A program made the translations under genes and the position numbers. Below are positions 55,924 to 64,000 of a DNA stretch of 64,000 nt, piece by piece (position 1 is the first letter of the stretch; each line of letters begins with the position of its first letter). Under the pieces are notes generated by a model. It saw only the letters and a program-made list of their open reading frames with translations. It made no database searches and was not told where the DNA came from. Source of the stretch: CAXXOZ01 sp963676435 (GTDB taxonomy: Bacteria > Bacillota > Clostridia > Lachnospirales > Lachnospiraceae); NCBI GenBank assembly GCA_963676435.2, contig CAXXOZ010000006.1, forward strand, positions 124,001-188,000, given 5' to 3'.

Positions 55924-57237
55924 CTATAATCTCCAATAGCTATATCCTTTTTCTTCAATATCTTTTTTATCTAAAATGCTCTTAACATCTATAATAACTT
56001 TCTCTTCGTTCTCAAATTCTCCATATAATGCAGCTATTTCATTCCAACTCATCTGTTTAAAAGTATCGTGTGCTACTGCTAAAACAATACAATCTGCATC
56101 GTTGACATCATCTATATTTACTAAGTCAATTCCATATTCATGCTTAGCCTCATCTGCATCAGCTTCCGGATCAACCACAATCGGCTCTATACCATATTCC
56201 CTAAGACTATTGATTATATCTACTACTTTAGAATTTCTTGTATCTGGGGTATTTTCTTTAAAAGTTATTCCTATTATAACGACTTTAGCTTGTCTTACTA
56301 CTTTATTTGCTAAGATGAGTTTTTTAATTATAGCATCAGCAACAAATTTACCCATACTATCATTTATTTTTCTGCCTGATAGAATAATTTGACTGTGGTA
56401 ACCGAGCTTCTCTGCTTCATAAACAAAGTAATATGGATCAACCCCTATGCAATGACCTCCAACGAGTCCAGCAGTAAATCCAAGAGCATTCCATTTTGTA
56501 TTCATCGCCTCAACAACTTCTTTAGTATCTATTCCCATTCTATCAAACACCATTGCCAACTCATTCATAAAAGCAATGTTGATATCACGCTGGCTGTTCT
56601 CTACTACTTTAGCAGCTTCTGCAACCTTAATAGATCCTGCTCTATGAACTCCTACTTCTATAACTAGCTCATAAACTTTCGCAATTTCCTCAAGACTCTC
56701 TTCATCCATTCCTGAGACAATTTTAATTATGTTTTCAAGTCTATGTACTTTATCTCCAGGATTAATACGCTCAGGGGAATATCCTATTTTAAAATCTACT
56801 CCACATTTCAAACCAGATTCTAGTTCTAATATAGGAACACAGATATCTTCTGTTACACCTGGATAAACAGTCGATTCGTAAACAACAATAGAACCTTTTG
56901 TTAAGTTTCGACCAACTACTCTGCTTGCCCCTTCTACTGGTGAAAGATCTGGTGTTTTATCTGAATTTATCGGTGTTGGAACAGCCACAATGTGAAACTT
57001 TGCTTCTCTCAACTTAGTTTCATCTGCAGTGAATTCAACAGTAGTGCTCTTAATCCCGTCATCTCCAACTTCATTTGTTGGATCAATTCCAGCTTTATAT
57101 AAATCAATCTTTTTTTTGTTAAGGTCAAACCCGATAACATCAACTTTTTTTGCAAAAGCTACAGCTATCGGCATTCCTACATAACCAAGACCTATTACTG
57201 CAACTTTTTCTTTTTTACTTAACAAATCTTTATACAC
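55924..57237 (-). CDS. UDP-N-acetylhexosamine 6-dehydrogenase (TviB/VipA-like)
   Basis: A nucleotide-sugar dehydrogenase of about 437 residues that oxidises C6 of a UDP-HexNAc to the uronic acid in two NAD steps. VAVIGLGYVGMPIAVAFAKK opens it; VAVPTPI, SPERINPGDK, AEAAKVVENSQRDINIAFMN and GGHCIGVDPYYF (catalytic Cys) follow. The TviB/WbpO layout suggests UDP-GlcNAc/GalNAc use, not UDP-glucose. The start is uncertain: AGGAG lies inside the longer frame from ATG 57264, 13 bases before GTG 57237 and seven before an ATT, so translation begins after the SD and I give the GTG. It supplies acid sugars to the polysaccharide. Confidence 0.88.
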   Translation of the reverse strand: MYKDLLSKKEKVAVIGLGYVGMPIAVAFAKKVDVIGFDLNKKKIDLYKAGIDPTNEVGDDGIKSTTVEFTADETKLREAKFHIVAVPTPINSDKTPDLSPVEGASRVVGRNLTKGSIVVYESTVYPGVTEDICVPILELESGLKCGVDFKIGYSPERINPGDKVHRLENIIKIVSGMDEESLEEIAKVYELVIEVGVHRAGSIKVAEAAKVVENSQRDINIAFMNELAMVFDRMGIDTKEVVEAMNTKWNALGFTAGLVGGHCIGVDPYYFVYEAEKLGYHSQIILSGRKINDSMGKFVADAIIKKLILANKVVRQAKVVIIGITFKENTPDTRNSKVVDIINSLREYGIEPIVVDPEADADEAKHEYGIDLVNIDDVNDADCIVLAVAHDTFKQMSWNEIAALYGEFENEEKVIIDVKSILDKKDIEEKGYSYWRL

Positions 57238-57284
57238 TCTAATATTCCAACTCCTTTCAAACATGCAAAATTTCTAATATACTA

Positions 57285-58466
57285 TTAATCAATCTTGGTT
57301 TTATTGTTTCTTTGGATTTTCAAAGACCCAATAGCCAAAAAACACCAAAACCCTATTTCTTTATAAAAATAGGAGCTGAATAAAAGCTTTGGAAACCACA
57401 AAGATAAAAATAGAAATCCAATAATCATTGTATATTTATCTTGTTTTAAAACTCGATAATTTGATTTTATAAGCTTTATTAAAGCAAATAACAAACCTAC
57501 AATCCCGTATTGGCTAACTAAGTCTAAAATGATATTGTGTGAATAGAATCCATGCTTTGATTGAAATGCTCCCGTTCCTGCCCCTATAAGTATATTTGAG
57601 TCTCGTATCATATTTACAGCCTGTCCCCATATCCCTAGTCTTCCCGAAAACATTTTCATCCAATTCTTATCTGCAAAATATAGATTAAGGTGATAGAGTG
57701 AATAACTAAACAGACCAAAATGACGCATTACATCTAAAGCTACATTTAGCAAATAGTTGATTGAAGAAAGCATAATTATAAATAATATTAACAGTAAAAT
57801 AAATTTTTTGATCTTTTCTTTTTTTTCTTTTTCGTAAATGAAGTTATATATTAACCATAGGAAAATGATACCTAAAATCGCACTCCTATTTGCAAAAACA
57901 ATTATTTCTATAAGACATACTATTTCAAAAATTAAATACCATTTATTATTAAATACTTTACGACCTAAGTACAAACCATAATATGCAGGTAAAGCAAAGT
58001 TAAATCCAAAAGTCATGTAATCACCAAATATAAAGTATCCAATAAACGGGTCAGAGAAATACAATATGAAAACTACTGCAGAAAATAATGCATATAATTT
58101 CAATAATAATCGACTATCTTTCACTTGAGCTAATAAATGGATTGGAATTGCTCCATAAATTAAAAATTCATAAATATAAGTTATAATCAGTCTATTTGGT
58201 CTAAACAGCATATCAAAAAGCAGAACAAATATTACAAAAAAAATAATTGAATAAGTTCTAGCTAAAGTTTTCGAGTTTAACATTTTGTAAAATGAAACTA
58301 TCATTATTATTAAAGCAAAAATAAATAATATAACAGTGCTTCTATCTGGATATATTTGTAGTAAAGGTCGCAATAATACAAATCCCCAAAAATATAATAC
58401 AAATAACAATTCTTCTGTTATCAGATATTTTAAGTTAACATGCCTTTTTAATTTATAATTTGTCAT
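57285..58466 (-). CDS. O-antigen polymerase-like membrane protein (Wzy-type)
   Basis: A 393-residue protein with ten or more hydrophobic segments and a long extracytoplasmic loop (FGLFSYSLYHLNLYFADKNW, RLGIWGQAVNMIRDSNILIG). The segment LIGAGTGAFQSKHGFYSHNI resembles the O-antigen ligase/polymerase Wzy_C motif. With Wzx, a Wzz-type protein and an initiating transferase in the same region, it is the candidate repeat-unit polymerase. Sequence is poorly conserved in this class, so the call rests on topology and context. GAGGA precedes the ATG. It overlaps the next gene by 14 bases. Confidence 0.82.
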   Translation of the reverse strand: MTNYKLKRHVNLKYLITEELLFVLYFWGFVLLRPLLQIYPDRSTVILFIFALIIMIVSFYKMLNSKTLARTYSIIFFVIFVLLFDMLFRPNRLIITYIYEFLIYGAIPIHLLAQVKDSRLLLKLYALFSAVVFILYFSDPFIGYFIFGDYMTFGFNFALPAYYGLYLGRKVFNNKWYLIFEIVCLIEIIVFANRSAILGIIFLWLIYNFIYEKEKKEKIKKFILLLILFIIMLSSINYLLNVALDVMRHFGLFSYSLYHLNLYFADKNWMKMFSGRLGIWGQAVNMIRDSNILIGAGTGAFQSKHGFYSHNIILDLVSQYGIVGLLFALIKLIKSNYRVLKQDKYTMIIGFLFLSLWFPKLLFSSYFYKEIGFWCFLAIGSLKIQRNNKTKID

Positions 58467-59382
58467 TTCTTAACTTCCTCGCCCTATCCCATCGATATAT
58501 TAAGTAATTGCTTAAGTGTTTCAATAATGCAATATTAAACTTAAAAGGGGCAACCTTAAAATTATTAACATACACTTTTATTGCGTTACTCATATTTCCT
58601 TCTTTAAAATGGTCCCAAAAAACTGGTGCATAGTGAGATACGTATACATCTCTCTTAAATCCTTTGTTTCTAGCCTCCAGTCTTTCGATATCTTTTTTGA
58701 ATTGATTTAGAAATGCTTCCTTAATAGCATCTAGCCTATCACCATGTGGTTCATTTTCCCCCTCATTTTGTCCTATTACTACTAGAGGTTTTTGTACTAC
58801 CCCTAGCTTGTTTTTCTCGAAATATCTTAATAAAAATTCAAAATCCTGGTGTCTAACATAGCTCTCATCAAAGCCATTTAAATCTATAACTGCTGATTTT
58901 TTAAAGAGTAAAGATGGTGTAGTAGGGGTAAAAGAAAGCGAAAGGATACATTCAGATAGATCACCCTCCAACGAACTTATTATCTCTTTTCCCTTTTGTA
59001 TACGACCACAATAAGCACCATTATACTCTAGTTTTTCAGCCAAAAAACTGACCTGTTCTGCAATTTTACTGGGTAAGAAGTAATCATCGTCATCTAAAAA
59101 AGCTATATATTCTCCACGAGATTGTCTGATACCAGTATTTCTTGCTGCTGCCCCATTCTTATTTTTCTCATGTCTAATATAAATAACTTTATTATTGTTT
59201 TTATATTTACACATTAATTTTTCGGTCTCTTGACGATACTTCGAATCCGGATTATTATCATCTACTACAATAACTTCCAAGTTGGAATAAGTTTGATTTA
59301 AAACGGATTCTATCGCCCGCTCAAGCATGTTAGATCTTTTATAAGTTGGAATAATAATGCTAACTAGTTCATTAGGAATCAT
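58453..59382 (-). CDS. Family 2 glycosyltransferase
   Basis: A GT-A fold transferase of about 309 residues. Start at ATG 59382, with GGGGG seven bases before it; the longer frame to 59433 would overlap the upstream gene deeply. It has VSIIIPTYKRSNMLERAIES, VIVVDDNNPDSKY, AAARNTGIRQSRGEYIAFLD and the DDD metal motif (FLDDDDYFLP). It probably adds one sugar to the lipid-linked repeat; donor unknown. A C-terminal basic region may rest on the membrane. Confidence 0.88.
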   Translation of the reverse strand: MIPNELVSIIIPTYKRSNMLERAIESVLNQTYSNLEVIVVDDNNPDSKYRQETEKLMCKYKNNNKVIYIRHEKNKNGAAARNTGIRQSRGEYIAFLDDDDYFLPSKIAEQVSFLAEKLEYNGAYCGRIQKGKEIISSLEGDLSECILSLSFTPTTPSLLFKKSAVIDLNGFDESYVRHQDFEFLLRYFEKNKLGVVQKPLVVIGQNEGENEPHGDRLDAIKEAFLNQFKKDIERLEARNKGFKRDVYVSHYAPVFWDHFKEGNMSNAIKVYVNNFKVAPFKFNIALLKHLSNYLIYRWDRARKLRNDKL

Positions 59383-60208
59383 TTCCATACCCCCGTTTCG
59401 ATAAATGCTTGTATGGATACATTGATATTTCATTTCGGTATTGTTTCCTACCTTTCAACATGTATTTAATTGCGTCTTTCATCAAAAGATCACTACTATA
59501 TAACTTATGTTTCCTTATAGCAAATTGAATAATCAAAGGTATACTGAACATATTTGACATTTCAAAAAAAATCGCACCTCTATCCACGAAAAACTTCTCG
59601 TTGTATCCTTTAAACCAAGTTGATTCTTCTTCCCGTAGATTAGCAATTTTTTCAGGAACATATAATATTTTCAATCCTTTTTTAAGACACTCATATAAAA
59701 ATATGTTTTCCTCTCCCATTGAGTATTTAGCTCCAGCACCAAATAACTCTTTAAATGTAATACCTTTTCTTTTTAATACTTCTCTTCTAAATACAATTTC
59801 CGGAGAAAAAACTTTTAAAGAAGAATAATATCCCATCTTTTTTATGCAATCGAAATATGGTCTGCTACCAGGTCTATTTTTGTTAATATGAAAAACAATA
59901 ATATCAAATTGAGGGTACTCTTTAAATTTACTTGTAATGATTTCGTTATAATTTGGTACGTACTCAACATCGTTATCACATAATATACAAATATCAGCTT
60001 TTGCATTCCTTATTGCCATATTTCTGCTCTTACTTAATCCTCTTTCATTAGTAGAAATGTATTTAATAAATCTGTTGTTATCCTCGATATCATCAATCTT
60101 ATTGGTGTTACATTGATTAACTACAATACAGTCTGTTTTAATGTTTAAAGTATCAATATATTTGAAACTTTCTAAGTGCATTGCTGATAATAAAACTTCT
60201 AGCTTCAT
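59372..60208 (-). CDS. Family 2 glycosyltransferase, second
   Basis: A GT-A type transferase of about 278 residues. Start at ATG 60208, as GGGGAGGG lies five bases before it inside the longer frame from 60223. It opens MKLEVLLSAMHLESFKYIDT and has GLSKSRNMAIRNAKADICIL followed by CDNDVEY (metal-binding DxD variant DND). An MGEENIFLYECLKKGLKILY stretch is the acceptor-side Glu motif seen in this subgroup. Donor and acceptor are unknown. Overlaps the next transferase by 11 bases. Confidence 0.85.
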   Translation of the reverse strand: MKLEVLLSAMHLESFKYIDTLNIKTDCIVVNQCNTNKIDDIEDNNRFIKYISTNERGLSKSRNMAIRNAKADICILCDNDVEYVPNYNEIITSKFKEYPQFDIIVFHINKNRPGSRPYFDCIKKMGYYSSLKVFSPEIVFRREVLKRKGITFKELFGAGAKYSMGEENIFLYECLKKGLKILYVPEKIANLREEESTWFKGYNEKFFVDRGAIFFEMSNMFSIPLIIQFAIRKHKLYSSDLLMKDAIKYMLKGRKQYRNEISMYPYKHLSKRGYGNDS

Positions 60209-60245
60209 ATGTACCCTCCCCATTCATAAACCTTTTTATTGCCCT

Positions 60246-61073
60246 TTAAAAATTAATATATTTTTCAAACCCAACTTCAGTATCATATATCTCTGCATGA
60301 ACTGCTTCTTTTTGTTCTTCTATCGAAGGTAATTTCATATAATCGCCATATCGACATTCCAAGTACCTCACTATATCTGTTGGTCCCATCAACATTGTAT
60401 CTTCAAACTCAACGTCCGTAGGTTTATTAAACATATTTGACTCGAAGATTCCTTGTGTGAATTTCGCCTTGGTAATAAAATAACAATATGAAAAATTGGT
60501 GCTTAAATTATCATACTTATAAATTAGTTTATAAGATATTTTGCACAAAATTTTATTAGGTAATATTTTTAACAAATCTAAAGCAAACTTTTGCTTGCCC
60601 GTTTTTGGTTTCCAATTCCTTTGGGATAAAGCAACCAAAGTTACATATTTAGAAGCGTAATAAATTATTTTTTGTATCATCTTGTTATTCGGACATTTAT
60701 GAAGAATCATTATATCAACATAAATTCCATGATGCATATCTTCACGGTCTTTATAAACGCCTTCAATAAAAGTGGTACCATTCATTCGAACCTTTGCGTA
60801 CTCTAAAAACTCATCGACAATTTTCCATTCTTGAAGCACAAACTTTTCTTTTTTTAAGGTATTATAGACTTTACGGAATTTTTCATAGTTTTGAGGAGTC
60901 ATAAAAATATCTAAATCGTCATCCCATGGAATATACCCACTATGCCTAATTGCACCTAATGCAGTTCCACCCATAATAAAATATTCAATATCGTTCTCTC
61001 TACAAACACGGTCTATAAACTTCATTACTTCTAATATTCTATTTTGAACATCTTTAACAGTTTGATTTTTCAT
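60246..61073 (-). CDS. LicD-family protein
   Basis: A nucleotidyltransferase-fold protein of about 275 residues. Start at ATG 61073 is set by AAAGGATG seven bases before it. The core YFIMGGTALGAIRHSGYIPW followed by DDDLDIFM is the LicD active-site signature (GG...DDDxD). LicD proteins transfer phosphocholine or other phospho-alcohols, such as ribitol phosphate, to glycans. The activated donor is unknown; the tagD-like gene at 48769 could provide CDP-glycerol. It is placed among glycosyltransferase genes, so polysaccharide decoration is likely. Confidence 0.9.
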   Translation of the reverse strand: MKNQTVKDVQNRILEVMKFIDRVCRENDIEYFIMGGTALGAIRHSGYIPWDDDLDIFMTPQNYEKFRKVYNTLKKEKFVLQEWKIVDEFLEYAKVRMNGTTFIEGVYKDREDMHHGIYVDIMILHKCPNNKMIQKIIYYASKYVTLVALSQRNWKPKTGKQKFALDLLKILPNKILCKISYKLIYKYDNLSTNFSYCYFITKAKFTQGIFESNMFNKPTDVEFEDTMLMGPTDIVRYLECRYGDYMKLPSIEEQKEAVHAEIYDTEVGFEKYINF

Positions 61074-61096
61074 ATCTTCATCCTTTTGAATCAGCA

Positions 61097-61933
61097 TTAT
61101 ATTTTTTTTGCCAAGAAATAGAATCTTCCCAATACTTTTTTCATACCTGGAATTTTCAACAATAACTTTGCACTATTTTTAATGATTTTAAATACAGAGT
61201 CTTTTAATAAAGCTTTATATTTGCTGCTGTGCCATCTATGTGGGTGTGTACTAATAATTACACAATAATTTTCCTTTACATAAGTTATAACATCTTGTAG
61301 GTCTTTAATTGGAATATTCTTATCTCTGCTATCATAAACATCATTATTTTCGGGGTCGAAAATCACTTTCCAACCATATCCCGCATCTGATATGTATTTA
61401 TAATTCACTTTAAGTTTGTCTTTGTAATTTACCATTATTTCAGCAACACTTGAAAACTCATTTTGAATTCCTTTATCTCTAAAAAAGTCTCTGTTCGAAG
61501 AGTATCCTTTTCTTTCTATTACGGGGTTTCCGTGCTGGCAAACGATTGATACTAGAAATCCATTCTGCTCAAAAAGTTTTTTATATCTCAAAAACTCTAA
61601 TCTAGCTTTATCCATTTCTCCTTTATTAGAATCCATTACGTCGTGATGATATGAAACTTCATGCCCTAGATCTTTAATCTTTTTAAGAACTTCTATGTTT
61701 TTCTCATCGTGTAAAAGATATGCCTGTACATAATATGAACCTTTGTGAAAATATCTATTTTCAATTTCAGCTAATCTTAACGCTTTAGAAGGATTGATTT
61801 CAACGTCATGTTTTAACACCAAGAATTCTTCTTTGTTATCATCTTCATTTAGCAATGACGCTGCTGTCACACTATTAATTCCATTATTATCTAATTCTCT
61901 ACAGAATATTTCCCATTGTTTATAAAGAAACAT
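61097..61933 (-). CDS. Polysaccharide deacetylase-like protein
   Basis: A protein of about 278 residues. Start at ATG 61933, with GGGGAG eight bases before it. It shows a NodB-like layout: FLVLKHDVEINPSKALRLAE (metal-binding HD), SYYVQAYLLHDEKNIEVLK, GHEVSYHHDVMD (HxxxD region) and CQHGNPVIERKG, ending CVIISTHPHRWHSS. Such stretches mark polysaccharide deacetylase/NodB relatives, but the usual TFDDG is KHDVE here, as in a subgroup encoded within surface glycan clusters. It may deacetylate the repeat unit. Activity is uncertain. Confidence 0.65.
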   Translation of the reverse strand: MFLYKQWEIFCRELDNNGINSVTAASLLNEDDNKEEFLVLKHDVEINPSKALRLAEIENRYFHKGSYYVQAYLLHDEKNIEVLKKIKDLGHEVSYHHDVMDSNKGEMDKARLEFLRYKKLFEQNGFLVSIVCQHGNPVIERKGYSSNRDFFRDKGIQNEFSSVAEIMVNYKDKLKVNYKYISDAGYGWKVIFDPENNDVYDSRDKNIPIKDLQDVITYVKENYCVIISTHPHRWHSSKYKALLKDSVFKIIKNSAKLLLKIPGMKKVLGRFYFLAKKI

Positions 61934-61949
61934 TACAATTACTCCCCAT

Positions 61950-62807
61950 CTATGACTCAATTTTTACTCTAGCAAATTTTTTAAAAATAAAACCTCTTAA
62001 CTTGTTTGGCGTTAACACTTGAAGAATAAATCTTATTAAAACGTTATATCCATATATAATGCTAGTGTTTATACCTTTGTCTTTCATATATTTCTGTAGT
62101 TTTGCTTCGCTTTTAAAATATTTAAATCCACCTCTACGCTGGTACATTTCATTACCAACTCTTACAAGGACTAAAGAATCTTTTAGATTCTTGAACTTTG
62201 ACCCATTTAGATACATTCTAATCCATAAATAGTAGTCTTCATTATGATACCAATCTTTATATCCACCAGATCTTTGGACTTCAGAGTTTTTGAACATGAC
62301 AGTCATTTGGTTAAAGGGACATCTTTTTTTTAAATATTCTTTTATATCAACATCCTCTTGAGGGACCTCTCTAATTCCAACAACATTATCAGTAGTATAA
62401 ATAAACTCTTTTATATTACATCCGACGATACTTAGGGATTTATCTTCTATAAAACATCGTATTTGCTTTTCAAATCTGTCCGGTAAGCTAATATCATCAG
62501 CATCCATTAGTGCAACTAGCTCATATTTACAGTTTTCTAGTCCTGTTCGTCTAGCATTACCATGTCCAACATTTTCTGGCAATCTAATCACATTAAAGAA
62601 ATCTTCTTTCTCATACAGCTTAATTATGTGATCTATAGAAGGTGGTATAGGGCCATCAACAACTAGTACAATCTCATTGGGTATTATAGTTTGATTAATT
62701 ATGCTCTCTATAGCTTGATGAAAATGTTCTGGATTATCATTCTTGTAAACACACATAGATACCGAGAACTTCATTTCATTTAAAACTTGTTGTTGCTTTA
62801 TGTCCAT
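61950..62807 (-). CDS. Family 2 glycosyltransferase, third
   Basis: A 285-residue GT-A type transferase: FSVSMCVYKNDNPEHFHQAI, IVLVVDGPIPPSIDHIIKLY, NVGHGNARRTGLENCKYELV and ALMDADDIS (DxD). The EIVLVVDGP form is typical of transferases in O-antigen and capsule clusters that add galactose-type or rhamnose-type sugars. Strong GAGGTG site before the ATG. It is encoded directly after the initiating transferase, so it is a candidate for adding the second sugar. Confidence 0.88.
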   Translation of the reverse strand: MDIKQQQVLNEMKFSVSMCVYKNDNPEHFHQAIESIINQTIIPNEIVLVVDGPIPPSIDHIIKLYEKEDFFNVIRLPENVGHGNARRTGLENCKYELVALMDADDISLPDRFEKQIRCFIEDKSLSIVGCNIKEFIYTTDNVVGIREVPQEDVDIKEYLKKRCPFNQMTVMFKNSEVQRSGGYKDWYHNEDYYLWIRMYLNGSKFKNLKDSLVLVRVGNEMYQRRGGFKYFKSEAKLQKYMKDKGINTSIIYGYNVLIRFILQVLTPNKLRGFIFKKFARVKIES

Positions 62808-62826
62808 ATTGCACCTCGCTCATTAA

Positions 62827-63546
62827 TTATTTCGCCAACAACTCTCTACTTAGCTCTTGATTATCTTCATATTCAATTTGGCTAACTTTACCAACTCTTA
62901 GCAAATAATCGCCAAGGTCTTCTGCAGTATACATTCCTTCAGTAGAAATATCATCTTTCTTAAAAACCTTAGCGACTGTCATGAATATAATTTTCCAATC
63001 TTTAACAAAGGAAATGTCTTCAATATAATCTAAATCAAGCGAAATCTTCTCTTCCCAAGTTACATTATTCCTACCATTAACTTGTGCCCACCCAGTCAGT
63101 CCAGGATTAACAGAATGTCTCTGCCTTTGTTTTTCTGACATAAAAACCATATCTCTTACGAGCTGCGGCCTTGGCCCAACAATACTCATATTCCCTTTAA
63201 GGATATTGAATAGCTCCGGAAGTTCATCTAGACTTGTAGATCTCAACATTTTCCCGAATCTAGTCAGCCTAATACTATCGGGCAGTAATTCACCACTCTC
63301 ATCTTTCTCATCCGTCATAGTCCTGAACTTATATATCGTAAATATCTTCTCATTAAGCCCAGGTCTTTTCTGTTTAAAGAGCACCGGACTACCCAGTTTA
63401 AACCTAACAAGAATAGCAACAATTATTAAAACTGGACTTAAAACAATAATTGCCATTAAAGACAAAATGAAGTCCATAGGTCTTTTTAAGAATCTTCTAT
63501 AGATACCTTTATTCACTTTAGCTTCTTCCTTCACTTCACTCTGCAT
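62827..63546 (-). CDS. Initiating phosphoglycosyltransferase (PglC-like)
   Basis: A 239-residue monotopic membrane enzyme that transfers a sugar 1-phosphate to undecaprenyl phosphate, starting the repeat unit. A re-entrant hydrophobic segment (DFILSLMAIIVLSPVLIIVA) is followed by the catalytic core PVLFKQKRPGLNEKIFTIYK, FRTM and STSLDELPELFNILKGNMSI, VGPRPQ. The SLDE catalytic pair and VGPRP are intact. The GELLPDSIRLTRFGK spacing is like PglC, suggesting a UDP-diNAcBac-like or other HexNAc donor. A DegT-type aminotransferase gene lies upstream and may make that donor. A 40-residue C-terminal extension follows. Confidence 0.92.
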   Translation of the reverse strand: MQSEVKEEAKVNKGIYRRFLKRPMDFILSLMAIIVLSPVLIIVAILVRFKLGSPVLFKQKRPGLNEKIFTIYKFRTMTDEKDESGELLPDSIRLTRFGKMLRSTSLDELPELFNILKGNMSIVGPRPQLVRDMVFMSEKQRQRHSVNPGLTGWAQVNGRNNVTWEEKISLDLDYIEDISFVKDWKIIFMTVAKVFKKDDISTEGMYTAEDLGDYLLRVGKVSQIEYEDNQELSRELLAK

Positions 63547-63556
63547 CTATCAGCAC

Positions 63557-64000
63557 CTACTTCTTATTTAGACCACAGCCCTTTATAATTCCACATATTC
63601 TCTCAAGATCCCTATCTTTCATCTTCGTATCTGATGGCAAACACACACCATTTTTAAATAGCTTCTCACTTACATCCGAGCCCATATAATCATATTCCTC
63701 AAAGAACGGTTGCATATGCATAGGTTTCCATACAGGTCTTGATTCAATATTCTCTTTTTCAAGTGCTTCCATCACATCAAGTGGTCTAACTGAACCATTC
63801 AATGTCATTACACTTAACCAATAATTCGGCTCATTCCATTCATTAATTGGCATAAATTCAACACCCTCTAAATGACCAAGCTCTCTCTTATAAAATTCAA
63901 ATATATACTTCTTCTTATCCACTCTTTTATCTAACACCTTAAGCTGTCCTCTACCAATACCCGCAACCACATTACTCATACGGTAATTGAACCCTAATTC
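63557..64000 (-). CDS. DegT/DnrJ/EryC1 aminotransferase, N-terminus beyond window
   Basis: The last 147 codons of a sugar aminotransferase; the frame continues off the right edge (ELGFNYRMSNVVAGIGRGQL, upstream of residue 1 of the visible ATG at 63979). MSNVVAGIGRGQLKVLDKRV and RPVWKPMHMQPFFEEYDYMG match the C-terminal part of PglE/EpsN-type enzymes that aminate UDP-4-keto sugars. The PLP lysine is outside the window. It is encoded just upstream of the initiating transferase, so it likely makes that enzyme's donor. Confidence 0.88.
   Translation of the reverse strand, partial: ELGFNYRMSNVVAGIGRGQLKVLDKRVDKKKYIFEFYKRELGHLEGVEFMPINEWNEPNYWLSVMTLNGSVRPLDVMEALEKENIESRPVWKPMHMQPFFEEYDYMGSDVSEKLFKNGVCLPSDTKMKDRDLERICGIIKGCGLNKK

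Overview
The window is AT-rich chromosomal DNA of an anaerobic, motile, Gram-positive bacterium, most likely a member of the Clostridia in a Lachnospiraceae/Eubacteriaceae/Peptostreptococcaceae-type group. The grounds are the SAM-I riboswitch on metK, strong AGGAGG ribosome binding sites, TTGACA-N17-TATAAT promoters, a class B sortase, PocR- and DegV-family proteins, and clostridial-type flagellin and FliS. Species cannot be fixed from sequence reading alone. Both edges cut genes: an HD-GYP protein on the left and a DegT-family aminotransferase on the right.

Positions 1-32220 are mostly housekeeping and signalling. In order they hold an HD-GYP protein (partial), metK with its riboswitch, a second HD-GYP protein, murA, a LysM-G5-M23 cell-wall hydrolase, pgsA, a flavin reductase, a DUF4358 lipoprotein with an SGNH hydrolase, a MarR regulator with DegV, a flagellin module (957-aa protein, flagellin, FliS) behind a sigma-D-type promoter, glgB, an aconitase-family hydratase, a membrane diguanylate cyclase, and an FAD oxidoreductase-xpt-PocR/AraC operon. 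A plus-strand operon follows: GGDEF-EAL protein, radical SAM protein, lipoprotein, ABC ATPase and two ABC-2 permeases. The second permease has an in-frame stop at codon 4.

Positions 32221-39140 carry a complete rRNA operon on the minus strand in the unusual order 16S-5S-23S. It is driven by three tandem near-identical promoters spaced 87-88 bp apart and followed by tRNA-Asp, -Val, -Tyr and -fMet. tRNA-Phe and -Lys lie beyond with their own promoter. The spacers between the tRNAs hold three copies of a structured repeat: closing stem, two short hairpins and, in two copies, a long hairpin. Paired bases covary between copies. I could not assign it to a known family and consider it the most novel signal here.

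Positions 39211-47490 hold a GntR regulator, tRNA-Ser and a minus-strand envelope/capsule assembly block: PHP phosphatase (CpsB-type), a sortase substrate with an SPTTG signal, sortase B, LCP ligase, Wzz-type chain-length protein, CpsD-type tyrosine kinase, a diverged GH3 protein and a VanZ-like protein. galU next to it is frameshifted.

Positions 47500-49600 are a decay zone: a 3' scrap of ugd, an IS3-family transposase remnant, an unrecognised gene fragment, an intact tagD-like gene and another non-coding stretch. Positions 49602-64000 are the strain-specific polysaccharide cluster (minus strand). It contains rfbA and rfbB without rfbC/rfbD, an aminotransferase and an acyltransferase (suggesting a TDP-4-acetamido-4,6-dideoxyhexose), a Wzx flippase, a WecF-like transferase, a UDP-HexNAc dehydrogenase, a Wzy polymerase, three family-2 glycosyltransferases, a LicD-type protein, a deacetylase-like protein and a PglC-like initiating phosphoglycosyltransferase. 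Together these suggest a Wzx/Wzy-made acidic amino-sugar polysaccharide, in part resembling enterobacterial common antigen chemistry.
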